A stretch of 64,000 nt of DNA, from assembly GCF_030409225.1 (NCBI RefSeq), contig NZ_JAUFPK010000005.1:310831-374830 (forward strand), given 5' to 3'. Source of the DNA: Aquisalimonas lutea (GTDB taxonomy: Bacteria; Pseudomonadota; Gammaproteobacteria; Nitrococcales; Aquisalimonadaceae). A program made the position numbers and the translations under genes. The notes under the pieces were generated by a model that saw nothing but the letters and a program-made list of their open reading frames with translations, made no database searches and was not told where the DNA came from. This document shows positions 15,405 to 23,368 of the stretch, piece by piece; position 1 is the stretch's first letter; every line of letters starts with the position of its first letter.

Positions 15405-16016
15405 CTACTGTGTTTGTTGCACCACATTACTCAGGAACGCCACCATTTCCGGCGTATCCCATTCCGCTTCACCGACCAGGCGACCGATCTCTTCGCCCTC
15501 ACGGTTTAGCAGCAGAGTCGTTGGTACGCCGACAGCGTTGAGCGTTGCGGCGGCCTGTCCGGTATCGTCGATGTAGATGTCCAGGTGCTGGATATCGATC
15601 TCCGCAAAGAAGTCTTCGACGACGCCGACTCCGGCCTGGTCGATGGATAACGTCAGAACCTCGAAGTCCGGACCGCCCAGTTCGGCCTGCAACCGGTCGA
15701 GTGTGGGCATTTCCTTCCGGCACGGTGGACACCACGTCGCCCAGATATTGACCAGCACAACGCGCCCGGAAAAATCGTCGAATGTCAGCGGATTGCCAGC
15801 GGCATCCGTGAACGCAACATCCGGCACCCGCTGCGGCTCGGCGGATAACTTGAAACCTTGCGGGCCGGTATCGCGGGACTCGTTGCCGGAAACGCCGTTT
15901 TCCTGTTTGGACGGTTCGTCGCCCGGTGAGCACCCGGTTGTCGCCGCTGCCAAGGTCAACAAGAACAAAAGCCCGGTGCCAGCCAGGGGCACCTTCGGCA
16001 ACTTAATGCGTCGCAT
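15405..16016 (-). CDS. TlpA/ResA-type thiol-disulfide oxidoreductase, lipoprotein-like
   Basis: The product is 203 residues. The N-terminal hydrophobic segment LLFLLTLAAATTGCSPGD ends in a Cys that fits a lipoprotein site loosely. The thioredoxin domain holds LVNIWATWCPPCRKEMPTLD (CPPC, about residues 96-99) and GVPTTLLLNREGEEIGRLVG with the cis-Pro. Such proteins reduce apocytochrome c or copper-site cysteines in the periplasm. It overlaps the DUF411 gene by 14 bases. Its neighbours (SCO, DUF411, cytochrome c) fit copper or haem centre assembly. The Lgt encoded at 18.8 kb could attach its lipid. Confidence 0.9.
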   Translation of the reverse strand: MRRIKLPKVPLAGTGLLFLLTLAAATTGCSPGDEPSKQENGVSGNESRDTGPQGFKLSAEPQRVPDVAFTDAAGNPLTFDDFSGRVVLVNIWATWCPPCRKEMPTLDRLQAELGGPDFEVLTLSIDQAGVGVVEDFFAEIDIQHLDIYIDDTGQAAATLNAVGVPTTLLLNREGEEIGRLVGEAEWDTPEMVAFLSNVVQQTQ

Positions 16017-16443
16017 AGACTTCCGGGGGGTCGCTGTCTTTCAGGTAGAAGACCTCGATGGGTCCTCGCTGGCGACCCGGCATGCCGGGAGTGCCCACTG
16101 GCATGCCGGGAATCGCGAGCCCGCGGACCATCGGCTCGTGTTCCATGAAGCGTTTGATGTCCTCGGCGGGCACGTGTCCTTCGAACACCCGGTTCCCGAT
16201 TATCGTGGTGTGGCAGGCCAGCAGTTGCTTCGGGATGTTGTATCGCTCCTTGATCTCGCCAAGATCAGTGGTAACCACCATCTCGACGTCGAACCCGTTG
16301 GCTTCCAGATGCCTCGTATATTCCTCGCAGCAGCCGCAATTCGGGTTCTTATAGAGGGTCGCAGAAATTGAATCGGCGAAAGCGGGTGGGACAAGCCCGA
16401 GTAGCATCGCTGCGACCATCGGTTTTACGAATGTCCAGTCCAT
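16003..16443 (-). CDS. DUF411-family metal-binding protein
   Basis: ATG 16443 (MDWTFVKPM) is chosen because the upstream in-frame codon is only a TTG. The product of about 146 residues has a signal peptide (VAAMLLGLVPPAFA), then the DUF411 signature ATLYKNPNCGCCEEYTRHLE (CGCC), NIPKQLLACHTTIIGNRVFE with an extra conserved Cys-His, and GHVPAEDIKRFM. The C-terminal Met-rich tail (GLAIPGMPVGTPGMPG) is also characteristic. DUF411 proteins occur with copper-resistance genes and are thought to bind copper or another thiophilic metal in the periplasm. It is the second gene of the SCO operon. Confidence 0.9.
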   Translation of the reverse strand: MDWTFVKPMVAAMLLGLVPPAFADSISATLYKNPNCGCCEEYTRHLEANGFDVEMVVTTDLGEIKERYNIPKQLLACHTTIIGNRVFEGHVPAEDIKRFMEHEPMVRGLAIPGMPVGTPGMPGRQRGPIEVFYLKDSDPPEVYATH

Positions 16444-16479
16444 GATCAACGTATTCCTCTGTTGGTGTGCAGCGTGCGA

Positions 16480-17133
16480 TTAGTGGCGCGAATGGTCTTT
16501 GTCAATCAAGGCATTCACATACGACACCAAATTACCTGGTACATAGCCGAGGCCGTGGAAACGTGCACGCATCCGCCCCGTCTGGTCGATCACGTGGGTG
16601 ACCACGCCGTGCATTTGCACAGCTTCTTCCTCTATCGGCATGAATTTCAGACCGTATGCGTCAGCCAGCTTCACAGTCGTGTCAACGGGATCTCTTTCAG
16701 TCCGGAACAGGAATTGCCAATTGGACGGGTCAAGGCCGAATGACTCGCCATAGCCACGCATCAGCTCGCGTGTAGACTCGACACCCTCGGTGTCCGTGGC
16801 AATGGTGACGAACTGGACGCTCTCGGCCATTTCAGCGGCGTTGATCATGGACTGCAGTCGTCCAATGAGGACCATGTGCGTTGGGCAGTCGTCCGTGCAG
16901 CGCACGTAGATGAAGTTCAGCACCACGACCTTTCCGGCGAAATCGCTGAGGCTGGCCTCGTCTCCGTTCGCGCCCGCGAGGTGAAAGTCAGGTGCTTCCC
17001 GGTCCACGAATTGAGCGTAGCGCTCCTGCTCCTGTATCCCGCTCTCCACGTCATGCAGCGAGTGAGCGGCGAGCGGCAAGGACGCGAGGAGCAAGGTTGC
17101 TGTTGCCACTGCTGGGGCGATAAGGCGTTTCAT
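16480..17133 (-). CDS. SCO1/SenC-family protein
   Basis: The product is 217 residues with a signal peptide MKRLIAPAVATATLLLASLP. The thioredoxin-like fold shows VVVLNFIYVRCTDDCPTHMV with the metal-binding pair CxxxC (CTDDC) and the late conserved His in QMHGVVTHVIDQTGRMRARF. SCO proteins bind copper and deliver it to the CuA site of cytochrome oxidase or act as thiol reductases. It is the first gene of the leftward operon 17133-13963. The only upstream site of note is the RegA-type box at 17292-17310, 159 bases before the start. SenC next to RegA/RegB is the classical arrangement in purple bacteria. Two further SCO paralogues are at 44817 and 46495. Confidence 0.9.
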   Translation of the reverse strand: MKRLIAPAVATATLLLASLPLAAHSLHDVESGIQEQERYAQFVDREAPDFHLAGANGDEASLSDFAGKVVVLNFIYVRCTDDCPTHMVLIGRLQSMINAAEMAESVQFVTIATDTEGVESTRELMRGYGESFGLDPSNWQFLFRTERDPVDTTVKLADAYGLKFMPIEEEAVQMHGVVTHVIDQTGRMRARFHGLGYVPGNLVSYVNALIDKDHSRH

Positions 17134-17451
17134 GCCTGACTCTCCGGCTGATTCCTGGGCTTAAACAGGGCGTAAGGGACACACCGACCGTTCCATGAGG
17201 CAGCAGGACAGATCAGGCCCCACAAGGATCATGCTTTCGGCTTCGACCTCATTTGCCAATGGGGAAGATATCAAGGGGAGTACGAACCGTCCTGCGGCAA
17301 ATTGTCGCAGAGCGATCCTGCCCGAATAGGGGCACGGTAATGGATGCTTACTCGACCCCGGCGTGCGATGACCGGGGTGATGAGGAGCTCCGGGTTCGCG
17401 AAGAGCTGGAGTCGGGGGACGGGGCGCAGGCGTTGCTCCCGCGAGGTGCAA
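17134..17451. other. Promoter region of the SCO operon
   Basis: About 318 bases without a gene, between the SCO start (17133) and the stop of the VTT-domain gene. It holds the RegA-type palindrome at 17292-17310. It also holds CTTCGACCTCATTTGCCAA at 17241-17259, a near copy of a sequence at 33272-33289 in front of the copper promoter. No other feature seen. Confidence 0.55.
17292..17310. promoter_or_regulatory. RegA/PrrA-type box, SCO operon
   Basis: CTGCGGCAAATTGTCGCAG is a near-perfect palindrome matching GCGNC-N5-GNCGC, the site recognised by RegA/PrrA/ActR regulators. It lies 159 bases upstream of the SCO start. It differs by one base from the boxes at 19738 and 23397. A RegB/RegA pair is encoded at 31.4-33.2 kb. 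Confidence 0.65.
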
Positions 17452-18246
17452 TCAGTTCTGGTTGGTAGGCTGCCGGGACAGGTTGCCCGCGAGCCGACGC
17501 ACCACCAGCAAGATTGCTACAGCACCGAGCACGGCAGTCAACCAGACCCCGGGCGACCAGGTAAGCGCTCCGTGGCCGATCAGCACGCTCACAACCGTGA
17601 GCGGAAGAATGCCGAGCGCAGTCGTCCATAGGAAGATCCAGGGACGGACGCCGGCCAGGCCGGCACTATAGTTGAGCAGGGTAAACGAGATGACCGGAAT
17701 CAGGCGTACGACCAGAAGCTCACCCGACCCCACGCAACGCGTCCACTGGTCAAGCCTACTGCGAAACCGTACAGGCACTAGCCGCACTACGGCTGCCTTC
17801 CCTAGCCACCGGGCCACACCATAGGCAAGCACGGCACCGGCCATCGCCCCGATCCACGTGACGGTCGTCCCGACAACGGGCCCGAACAACATACCGTTGA
17901 CGAGCGCAATTGCCCCAGCCGGGAGTGGCAGGACCGAGTAGGCAACCATTAAAAGCACCGATGCGATCGGTGCCCATGGCTGCCAGCTTGCTACAAGGCT
18001 GCGGAGATCGGCAGGGGACAAGCTTGTGTCCAGTAGCCAGTGCTGGCCAAGCCGCCAAAGAATGATGCTAACCACGGAAACGCCAACGGCAGCAATGACA
18101 AGGCCGACGGCCTTTAACCACGCAGCGCGGGGAACGTGGGACTGATCCTCCCGGATATGGATGTCGGCCTCATCTTGGCGTTCCGTGGCGTATCGCAACG
18201 GACAGACTGTCTGTTGCCGTTGGGCGTTCGCCGCGCCTGAATACAT
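17452..18246 (-). CDS. VTT-domain (TVP38/DedA-like) membrane protein
   Basis: The core reads LLMVAYSVLPLPAGAIALVN, GMLFGPVVGTTVTWIGAMAG, YGVARWLGKAAVVRL, LLVVRLIPVISFTLLNYSAG and WTTALGILPLTVVSVLIGHG. That is the order of the VTT (SNARE-associated) domain, with its reentrant loop and the conserved R-x-IP motif. The start is uncertain: ATG 18246 (MYSGAANAQRQ) is given, but a start closer to the first helix near 18150 is possible. VTT proteins are inner-membrane proteins linked to lipid scrambling, membrane homeostasis or metal stress. The 140-residue gene and lgt lie upstream on the same strand. Confidence 0.8.
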   Translation of the reverse strand: MYSGAANAQRQQTVCPLRYATERQDEADIHIREDQSHVPRAAWLKAVGLVIAAVGVSVVSIILWRLGQHWLLDTSLSPADLRSLVASWQPWAPIASVLLMVAYSVLPLPAGAIALVNGMLFGPVVGTTVTWIGAMAGAVLAYGVARWLGKAAVVRLVPVRFRSRLDQWTRCVGSGELLVVRLIPVISFTLLNYSAGLAGVRPWIFLWTTALGILPLTVVSVLIGHGALTWSPGVWLTAVLGAVAILLVVRRLAGNLSRQPTNQN

Positions 18247-18359
18247 AGTGTATGAAATTGCGCCGCGCCGTAGGCACGGCATTGGCCTTGTAACAGAAGT
18301 CGGCGCGGTTCCCTGGCAAGGAATCATCCGCGGCAGCCAAGCTGGTTGCGCTACAGTGC

Positions 18360-18782
18360 TTATTGTCCGGAAGGGGGGTTCTCTTCCTTATCAAGCGTCC
18401 CTGCGGGCGGAGGTTGAGCCTCGGTATTTACTGTCACGCTCTGTGACTGCGCCGGTCGGTCACCATCCTGCGGATCCTGCGGCTGTGCCACTGACACGCT
18501 GCCCTGGACTCGCTGGTCTGGGGATGAGCACGATGTCCCACCCGACCCACGCATACAAACCCCCAGTGCGCACATCAGTGCGCAGGGAGCCAGTGCAACC
18601 AGCAATGGCGCAATACCAGCGGCGACCAGCCAGTCCCACTGGAACACCGCGCCTGCGACGAGAGCCACCCCGGCGAGCGCGATGAAACCCCGGCGACCGG
18701 TAAGGTAGTACCGGACGAGATTGATCAGGAGCCTGGTCAAGGACGGTTCGGTAGCCTTCGTCGTGTCAGTTGACTGAGTCAT
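18360..18782 (-). CDS. Small membrane protein with Cys-rich helix
   Basis: This 140-residue protein has a soluble N-terminus (MTQSTDTTKATEPSLTRLL), two adjacent membrane helices (GFIALAGVALVAGAVFQWDW and IAPLLVALAPCALMCALGVC) and a long Pro/Gln-rich tail. The second helix has the Cys spacing PCALMCALGVC, reminiscent of metal-handling membrane peptides in mer and copper clusters. I do not recognise a named family. It follows lgt closely (42 bases), so it is probably in the same operon. Role unknown. Confidence 0.6.
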   Translation of the reverse strand: MTQSTDTTKATEPSLTRLLINLVRYYLTGRRGFIALAGVALVAGAVFQWDWLVAAGIAPLLVALAPCALMCALGVCMRGSGGTSCSSPDQRVQGSVSVAQPQDPQDGDRPAQSQSVTVNTEAQPPPAGTLDKEENPPSGQ

Positions 18783-18824
18783 ACATGTTTCTCCGTGGAG
18801 CCCGTCCGGACAAAGATATTCCGG

Positions 18825-19622
18825 CTACTGGTAGGTCAGACGGTATGTGGCGCGATACGCCCACAGCAACAGGACGATACCGAGCGCGATCATTGGTATC
18901 GACAAGAGTTGGCCCATGGTGACCCAGCCGAATGCCAGGTAGCCGATATGGGCATCCGGCATGCGCACGAACTCCACCAGAAAGCGGAAGCCGCCGTACA
19001 GCGCGAGGAACAGCCCGGAGACGGCCATGGTCGGGCGTGGTTTGCGCGAGAACAACCACAGGGCAACGAACAGCAACACGCCTTCCAGAAGAAACTGATA
19101 AAGCTGGGAAGGATGGCGTGGGTCGGGGCCCATGGGCGGGTAGACCATGGCCCAGGGGACGTTGCTGACGCGTCCCCAGAGTTCGCCGTTGATGAAATTC
19201 CCGATGCGGCCAGCGCCCAGGCCGACAGGCACGAGAGGCGCCACAAAGTCCATGAGTCGGAGAAAATCCACGCCCGTTCTACGCACGAACAGCCAGGAGC
19301 CGATGATCACGCCGATCAGCCCGCCGTGGAAGCTCATGCCCCCTTCCCAGACCCGAAGCAGTCGTGCCGGATCGCCCGCGAGCGTGGCCGCGTCATAGAA
19401 CAGAATGTAGCCCAGACGACCACCGGCAATAACGCCGATCCCGCAGTAGAACAATAAGTCTTCAATCTGCGCTGGACGAAGCAAAGCGTTCGGTTGGCGT
19501 GCTCGATACCGTCCCAGCAACCAGGCCGCGAAAAAGCCAAGGATATACATCAGCCCATACCAGTGAATGCTCAGCGGTCCGAGTTCCAGAGCAACCGGGT
19601 TGATATCGGGATAGTTGAGCAT
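18825..19622 (-). CDS. lgt: Prolipoprotein diacylglyceryl transferase Lgt
   Basis: The product is a 265-residue inner-membrane enzyme that transfers diacylglycerol from phosphatidylglycerol to the lipobox Cys of prolipoproteins. The conserved blocks are visible: [47 protein letters not shown] (the H of the HGG motif), the Lgt signature [20 protein letters not shown], and [13 protein letters not shown] with its conserved His and Tyr. It looks intact. An lgt away from the usual thyA neighbourhood and on an ICE implies an extra copy. The gene is divergent from a duplicated ccmA promoter carrying a RegA-type box (19738), and lspA and lnt remnants follow the P-type ATPase. Confidence 0.93.
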   Translation of the reverse strand: MLNYPDINPVALELGPLSIHWYGLMYILGFFAAWLLGRYRARQPNALLRPAQIEDLLFYCGIGVIAGGRLGYILFYDAATLAGDPARLLRVWEGGMSFHGGLIGVIIGSWLFVRRTGVDFLRLMDFVAPLVPVGLGAGRIGNFINGELWGRVSNVPWAMVYPPMGPDPRHPSQLYQFLLEGVLLFVALWLFSRKPRPTMAVSGLFLALYGGFRFLVEFVRMPDAHIGYLAFGWVTMGQLLSIPMIALGIVLLLWAYRATYRLTYQ

Positions 19623-19737
19623 CTACGGAATCCCGGGGGTAAGGGTATCGGTCGACTTGCCGCCAGATGAGCACAGAGAGAACACGGCGGGACATTGTAT
19701 ATGGTCATCGACTGTATCAACTCGGACGTGGACCGGC

Positions 19738-19756
19738 CTGCGGCAAATTGCCGCAG
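19738..19756. promoter_or_regulatory. RegA/PrrA-type box between lgt and the ccmA copy
   Basis: CTGCGGCAAATTGCCGCAG is a perfect palindrome matching GCGNC-N5-GNCGC. It stands 116 bases upstream of the lgt start. On the plus strand it precedes an extended -10 sequence (TGCTATGAT, about 19797-19805). It duplicates the ccmA box at 23397. Confidence 0.65.
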
Positions 19757-19839
19757 GAAGAAGCCATCTAGGGCGGACTGGCTTAAGCTCAACGGGTGCT
19801 ATGATCGGGGCCCCGATCTCCGAACCCATTTCAGGCCCT

Positions 19840-19896
19840 ATGCTGAACGTGAACGATGTTTTTCTGACTCGCGGCGAGTGTCCTTTGCTGTCCAAT
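19840..19896 (+). pseudogene. Truncated 5' end of a ccmA copy
   Basis: From ATG 19840 the first 19 codons (MLNVNDVFLTRGECPLLSN) repeat the start of intact ccmA (23497) with changes L3V and R14C. The copy stops where the 118-bp inverted-repeat element begins. Nothing of the Walker A region is present. Confidence 0.85.
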
Positions 19897-19897
19897 T

Positions 19898-20015
19898 GCG
19901 TATTCCGGTGAACGTGACCGCGGATTCCGGCGCCAGGGCCAAAATCGGTCACGCTCCGGCCGGAATCACCGGTCACGATGCACAGGAATCCGCGGTCACG
20001 TTCACCGGAATACGC
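19898..20015. mobile_element. 118-bp MITE-like element with perfect 31-bp inverted repeats
   Basis: The arm 19898-19928 (beginning GCGTATTCCGGTGAACGTGA) is the exact inverse complement of 19985-20015, and 56 bases lie between. The interior has further CGGTCACG repeats (about 19946, 19970, 19993). Multiple short terminal repeats of this kind are typical of IS21-family ends, so this may be the two ends of an IS21-like element left after loss of istAB, or a non-autonomous derivative. No clear target-site duplication was seen. Confidence 0.7.
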
Positions 20016-20147
20016 AAGTCACGCACACGCCAGGATTATCAGAGCGCGCTGTTCGAGGTTGGGCTCGTCCGCAAAAAGCCATCGGTACACCCGCTGCTTG
20101 CGATCTGGCGGCATTGAACAATCGATGAGCCGTCACGGGCGCAGGAG

Positions 20148-20606
20148 CTATCCCAGCTCGCGAGCGCCTCCATGGGCTTGTTCGCTGATACACAGCTGGT
20201 GATCGCTCAGCACTTCGATGATACGACAGCTCTCAACCTTGCCGCCGGCACACTGGCTCACCATACGCCTGAGCTCGTCACGCAATGCGGAGAGCCGCTG
20301 CAGCCGCGACTCCACCTCTTCCAGGTGATGCGTGGCAATGGCGTCAACCTCCTGACAGGGCATGTCGGGCTGGTCTGACATTGCTAGTAGTTCACGCACT
20401 GCATCCACCGAGAAGCCGAAGTCCCGGGCATGGCGAATGAAGGTCAGCCGCCTGACGACTTCCTCGCCGTAACGGCGCTGCCCACCCTCGGTACGCGACG
20501 CATCGCCCACGAGCCCGATTCGCTCGTAATATCTCACCGTTTCAGGCTTGCAGCCGGCGCGCCGCGCCAGCTCGCCGATACCGATTGTGGGGCTAGACTC
20601 CGACAT
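20148..20606 (-). CDS. MerR-family heavy-metal regulator (ZntR/CadR/PbrR-like)
   Basis: The start MSESSP at 20606 is chosen because it gives the standard MerR length (152 residues). The HTH is IGELARRAGCKPETVRYYER with IGLV, then the dimerisation helix, and the metal loop Cys residues in DMPCQEVDAIATHHLEEVES and SQCAGGKVESCRIIEVL. Three Cys plus a His-bearing C-terminus fit a divalent Zn/Cd/Pb sensor rather than a copper or mercury sensor. It is divergent from the P-type ATPase gene, and the shared gap carries a 19-bp-spacer promoter. It should activate the ATPase gene when metal is bound. Confidence 0.88.
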   Translation of the reverse strand: MSESSPTIGIGELARRAGCKPETVRYYERIGLVGDASRTEGGQRRYGEEVVRRLTFIRHARDFGFSVDAVRELLAMSDQPDMPCQEVDAIATHHLEEVESRLQRLSALRDELRRMVSQCAGGKVESCRIIEVLSDHQLCISEQAHGGARELG

Positions 20607-20628
20607 CCTGATGCGTCTCCCGAATGGC

Positions 20629-20659
20629 TTGAATCTATAGTCGCTACAAGTTTTATGCT
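20629..20659 (+). promoter_or_regulatory. MerR-type promoter of the Zn/Cd/Pb ATPase gene
   Basis: The -35 TTGAAT (20629-20634) and -10 TATGCT (20654-20659) are separated by exactly 19 bases, the lengthened spacer that MerR-family activators require. The spacer holds a dyad-like CTATAGTCGCTACAAG. It lies between the divergent regulator and the ATPase gene, 33 bases before the ATPase start. Confidence 0.85.
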
Positions 20660-20691
20660 GCAAACGATAACGCATCGGCAGGAGTGTCACC

Positions 20692-22887
20692 ATGGAAAAT
20701 TCGGCACCCACGGCAGCATCCGCGGTCTTGACGCTGCGGATCGAAGGTATGGACTGTGGCGGCTGCGAGCGCAAGGTAGAGGACGCTCTGGGCCGCCTGG
20801 AGGGCATCGAGGAGGTATCGGCCAGCTCGGTCACTGGTTCTGTGAGGATTCAGCCCCAGCCGCACACTTCCCCCTCTCACGAGACGATCGAGCGGACCCT
20901 TAACGAGCTCGGCTATCAGCTTGCGGCCAATGATGAGAAGGATGAGGCAGATGCCTCTCCGGCGCCCTGGTGGCGGACCGCCAAGGGACGTCTGGTGCTC
21001 GTCACGGGGGGGCTGCTGGCTCTGGCCTTCGTCCTCCGCTGGGCCTTGCCGTCCTTGGGCAACTGGCCCTTCGTCGCGGCCACCGTGGTGGGTCTGGTGC
21101 CCATCGCACAGGGCGTCTTGGCCGCGTTGAAGATGCGCAACCCCTTCACCATCGAGATGCTGATGAGCATCGCCGCCCTGGGCGCGTTGACCATCAATGC
21201 TGCTGCCGAGGCGGCGGTGGTGGTCTTCCTGTTCGCCGTCGGTGAACTGCTGGAGGGCGTGGCCGCCTCACGGGCGCGACGCAGCATCTCGGCCCTGGCG
21301 GATCTGACCCCGTCAACGGCCAGGCTGATGGAAGAGGGAGCCATTCGTGAGGTCTCGGCCTCCTCTCTCACGCCCGGACAGCGGGTAATGGTTCGGCCGG
21401 GCGACCGCGTCCCCTGCGACGGTCGCATCCTGGCCGGAGCATCCGACCTGGATGAGTCACCGGTGAACGGTGAATCCGTGCCCTGCTCGCGTGCACCGGG
21501 CGATGACGTCTTTGCCGGCACGGTGAACCTCAATGCCGCCCTGGAGGTGGAGGTGACACGCGGCGCCGAGGACAACACCATCGCACGGGTCATCCGCCTG
21601 GTGGAGGAGGCCCAGGCCGGCAAGGCACCCGTGGCACGCTTCATCGACCGCTTCGCTCGCTACTACACGCCTGCGGTAGTGGGACTCGCCCTGCTGATGG
21701 CAGTGGTGCCACCGCTGGTCTCGACCATGGCCTGGTCGGAATCGGTCTATCGTGCCCTGGCTCTGCTGTTGATCGCGTGCCCTTGCGCGCTGGTGATCTC
21801 AACCCCTGCGGCAATCGCCGCTGGTCTATCGGCGGGCGCTCGGCGGGGCCTGCTGATCAAGGGCGGTGCGGTGCTTGAACAACTGGGCAAGCTGCGCCTG
21901 ATCGCCGTGGACAAGACTGGCACGCTCACGGAAGGTGCCCCGACAGTCACCGATGTGGAAGACTGGGCCCCCGGTCAGGGTGGAAACGAGGTCCTGAGGC
22001 TGGCGGCGGCGCTGGAGCGTGACTCCAGCCACCCCATCGCTACGTCTATCTTCTCGCGTGCAGAGCAGCTTGGACTTTCTATCCCCCAGGCGAACGGCAA
22101 CCATGCTCTTTCGGGTCGTGGCGTCGCCGGCCAGGTCGAGGGACGTGAGCTGCGATTGGTCGCCCCCCGACATCTCGCGGGGCTGGCAGACATTGATCAA
22201 GGCCTGAGCACCCGGATTGCTGAACTGGAGGACGCTGGCAAGAGCCTCGCAGTACTGCTCGAAGGCGAGCGTCCGCTGGGCCTGATCGCCGTGCGCGATG
22301 AACCTCGCGTCGATGCCCAGGAGGGCCTGGCGACGCTGTCGCGTCTGGGCGTGCAGGCGGTCATGCTCAGCGGTGACAATGCACGCACGGCGGCGGCCAT
22401 CGGTGACAGCCTGGGTATTGAGGCTCATGGCGAGCTGATGCCCGAAGACAAGGCCCAGCGCGTTCGCGACTGGCAGGCCGCCGGCCGGGGCCCAATCGGC
22501 AAGGTGGGCGACGGCATCAACGATGCGCCGGCACTGGCCGCGGCAGAAGTGGGCATCGCCATGGGCGGCGGCACAGATGTAGCACTGGAAACGGCGGATG
22601 CGGCGCTGCTCAAGAACCGCGTCACCGGTATCGCCGAGCTGATTGACCTGTCCCGCGCCACCTTGCACAACGTCAAGACCAATGTCGCGCTGGCCCTGGG
22701 TTTCAAGGCCATCTTCCTGGTGACCACGGCGCTGGGCATTACCGGTATGTGGATCGCCGTCATGGCGGATACCGGCGCTACCGTGCTAGTGACTCTGAAC
22801 GCCATGCGGCTGCTGGGCTATCGCTTCTCGCTCGGAGCCGCCTCAAGCGGCTCGGCGAGTCCGTACTATAGGGAAGCCACGTCGTGA
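20692..22887 (+). CDS. zntA: Zn/Cd/Pb-translocating P1B-type ATPase
   Basis: The product is 731 residues. The N-terminal HMA metal-binding domain has GMDCGGC (Cys22, Cys25). Transmembrane helices surround the ion-path motif IACPCALVIS (CPC at about 363-365). The phosphorylation motif is AVDKTGTLTEG (Asp about 407), with the ATP-binding region HPIATSIF and GVAGQVEG, and the hinge GDGINDAPALAAAEVG. These features fit the ZntA/CadA group. The A-domain motif reads ESPVNGES in place of the usual TGES core, a variation known in P1B pumps. It is driven by the 19-bp-spacer promoter at 20629 under the divergent MerR regulator. lspA and lnt remnants follow. Confidence 0.93.
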   Translation: MENSAPTAASAVLTLRIEGMDCGGCERKVEDALGRLEGIEEVSASSVTGSVRIQPQPHTSPSHETIERTLNELGYQLAANDEKDEADASPAPWWRTAKGRLVLVTGGLLALAFVLRWALPSLGNWPFVAATVVGLVPIAQGVLAALKMRNPFTIEMLMSIAALGALTINAAAEAAVVVFLFAVGELLEGVAASRARRSISALADLTPSTARLMEEGAIREVSASSLTPGQRVMVRPGDRVPCDGRILAGASDLDESPVNGESVPCSRAPGDDVFAGTVNLNAALEVEVTRGAEDNTIARVIRLVEEAQAGKAPVARFIDRFARYYTPAVVGLALLMAVVPPLVSTMAWSESVYRALALLLIACPCALVISTPAAIAAGLSAGARRGLLIKGGAVLEQLGKLRLIAVDKTGTLTEGAPTVTDVEDWAPGQGGNEVLRLAAALERDSSHPIATSIFSRAEQLGLSIPQANGNHALSGRGVAGQVEGRELRLVAPRHLAGLADIDQGLSTRIAELEDAGKSLAVLLEGERPLGLIAVRDEPRVDAQEGLATLSRLGVQAVMLSGDNARTAAAIGDSLGIEAHGELMPEDKAQRVRDWQAAGRGPIGKVGDGINDAPALAAAEVGIAMGGGTDVALETADAALLKNRVTGIAELIDLSRATLHNVKTNVALALGFKAIFLVTTALGITGMWIAVMADTGATVLVTLNAMRLLGYRFSLGAASSGSASPYYREATS

Positions 22888-22927
22888 GAACGAAGCGGAT
22901 ACCGATAGCGCCGCGCCGCGCGGGGGG

Positions 22928-23075
22928 TACAGCTTGATGTTGGGTGCCGCCCTGGGTAATCGTATCGATCGGCTGGCACGAGGGTATGTGGTGGACTACT
23001 TGGACTTACTACTGGCGTGAGTGGCATTGGGCCGCCTTCGACTTGGCGGATATCACTCTGTTCCTGTGCAGATGG
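22928..23075 (+). pseudogene. lspA: lspA (signal peptidase II) C-terminal remnant
   Basis: MLGAALGNRIDRLARGYVVD followed by YLDL is the LspA catalytic block (GNxxDR and the second Asp in VVDYLD). A one-base insertion near 23012 shifts the frame. The other frame continues YYWREWHWAAFDLADITLFL, the second conserved LspA motif (xWHWxxFNxAD). No N-terminal half is present. It merges without a gap into an lnt remnant. Confidence 0.75.
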
Positions 23076-23368
23076 CAAGGCTGCGCGCTTTGGAGAACGG
23101 TCGTACCCTGATCTGCGCCACCAGCAACGGGGTGACGGGGATTATCGATCACCAGGGGCGGATTACCACACAGGCGCCCCAGTTCGAGCAAACCAGCCTT
23201 GTCGGTGAAGCGCTGCCCATGGTGGGTTATACACCGTTCACCCGTGTCGGTAGGTGGCCCACTTGGCTGTTGGCGGCGCTACTGTCGCTGCTTGGATGGA
23301 AACCCAACATAAATCGGTCGGCTGACAACGCACCAGGCGAAAAGGAAGAGAACACAGCGGGACCTTGA
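23069..23368 (+). pseudogene. lnt: lnt (apolipoprotein N-acyltransferase) C-terminal remnant
   Basis: The frame reads QMARLRALENGRTLICATSN, then GVTGIIDHQGRITTQAPQFE, VGEALPMVGYTPFTRVGRWP and a terminal hydrophobic helix (LLAALLSLLGW). That is the C-terminal end of the Lnt nitrilase domain and its last membrane helix. The catalytic Glu-Lys-Cys region and the seven N-terminal helices are missing. With lgt (18.8 kb) and the lspA remnant, all three lipoprotein-maturation genes are represented around the P-type ATPase. Confidence 0.8.

Larger units (their letters stand above)
19677..19896 (+). repeat. Direct-repeat copy A of the ccmA upstream region
   Basis: This stretch of about 220 bases matches 23345-23556 with scattered substitutions and a short indel. 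Shared runs include GCGGCAAATTGCCGCAGGAA, GGTGCTATGATCGG and CATTTCAGG. Copy A ends abruptly at TCCAAT, where an inverted-repeat element begins. The pair encloses the MerR regulator, the P-type ATPase and the lspA and lnt fragments. Confidence 0.85.

Noticed and set aside
19985-20117. Frame after the MITE as a real gene (ends VHPLLAIWRH)
   Set aside because: It opens inside the inverted repeat, has no start or motif of its own, and is only about 40 codons.
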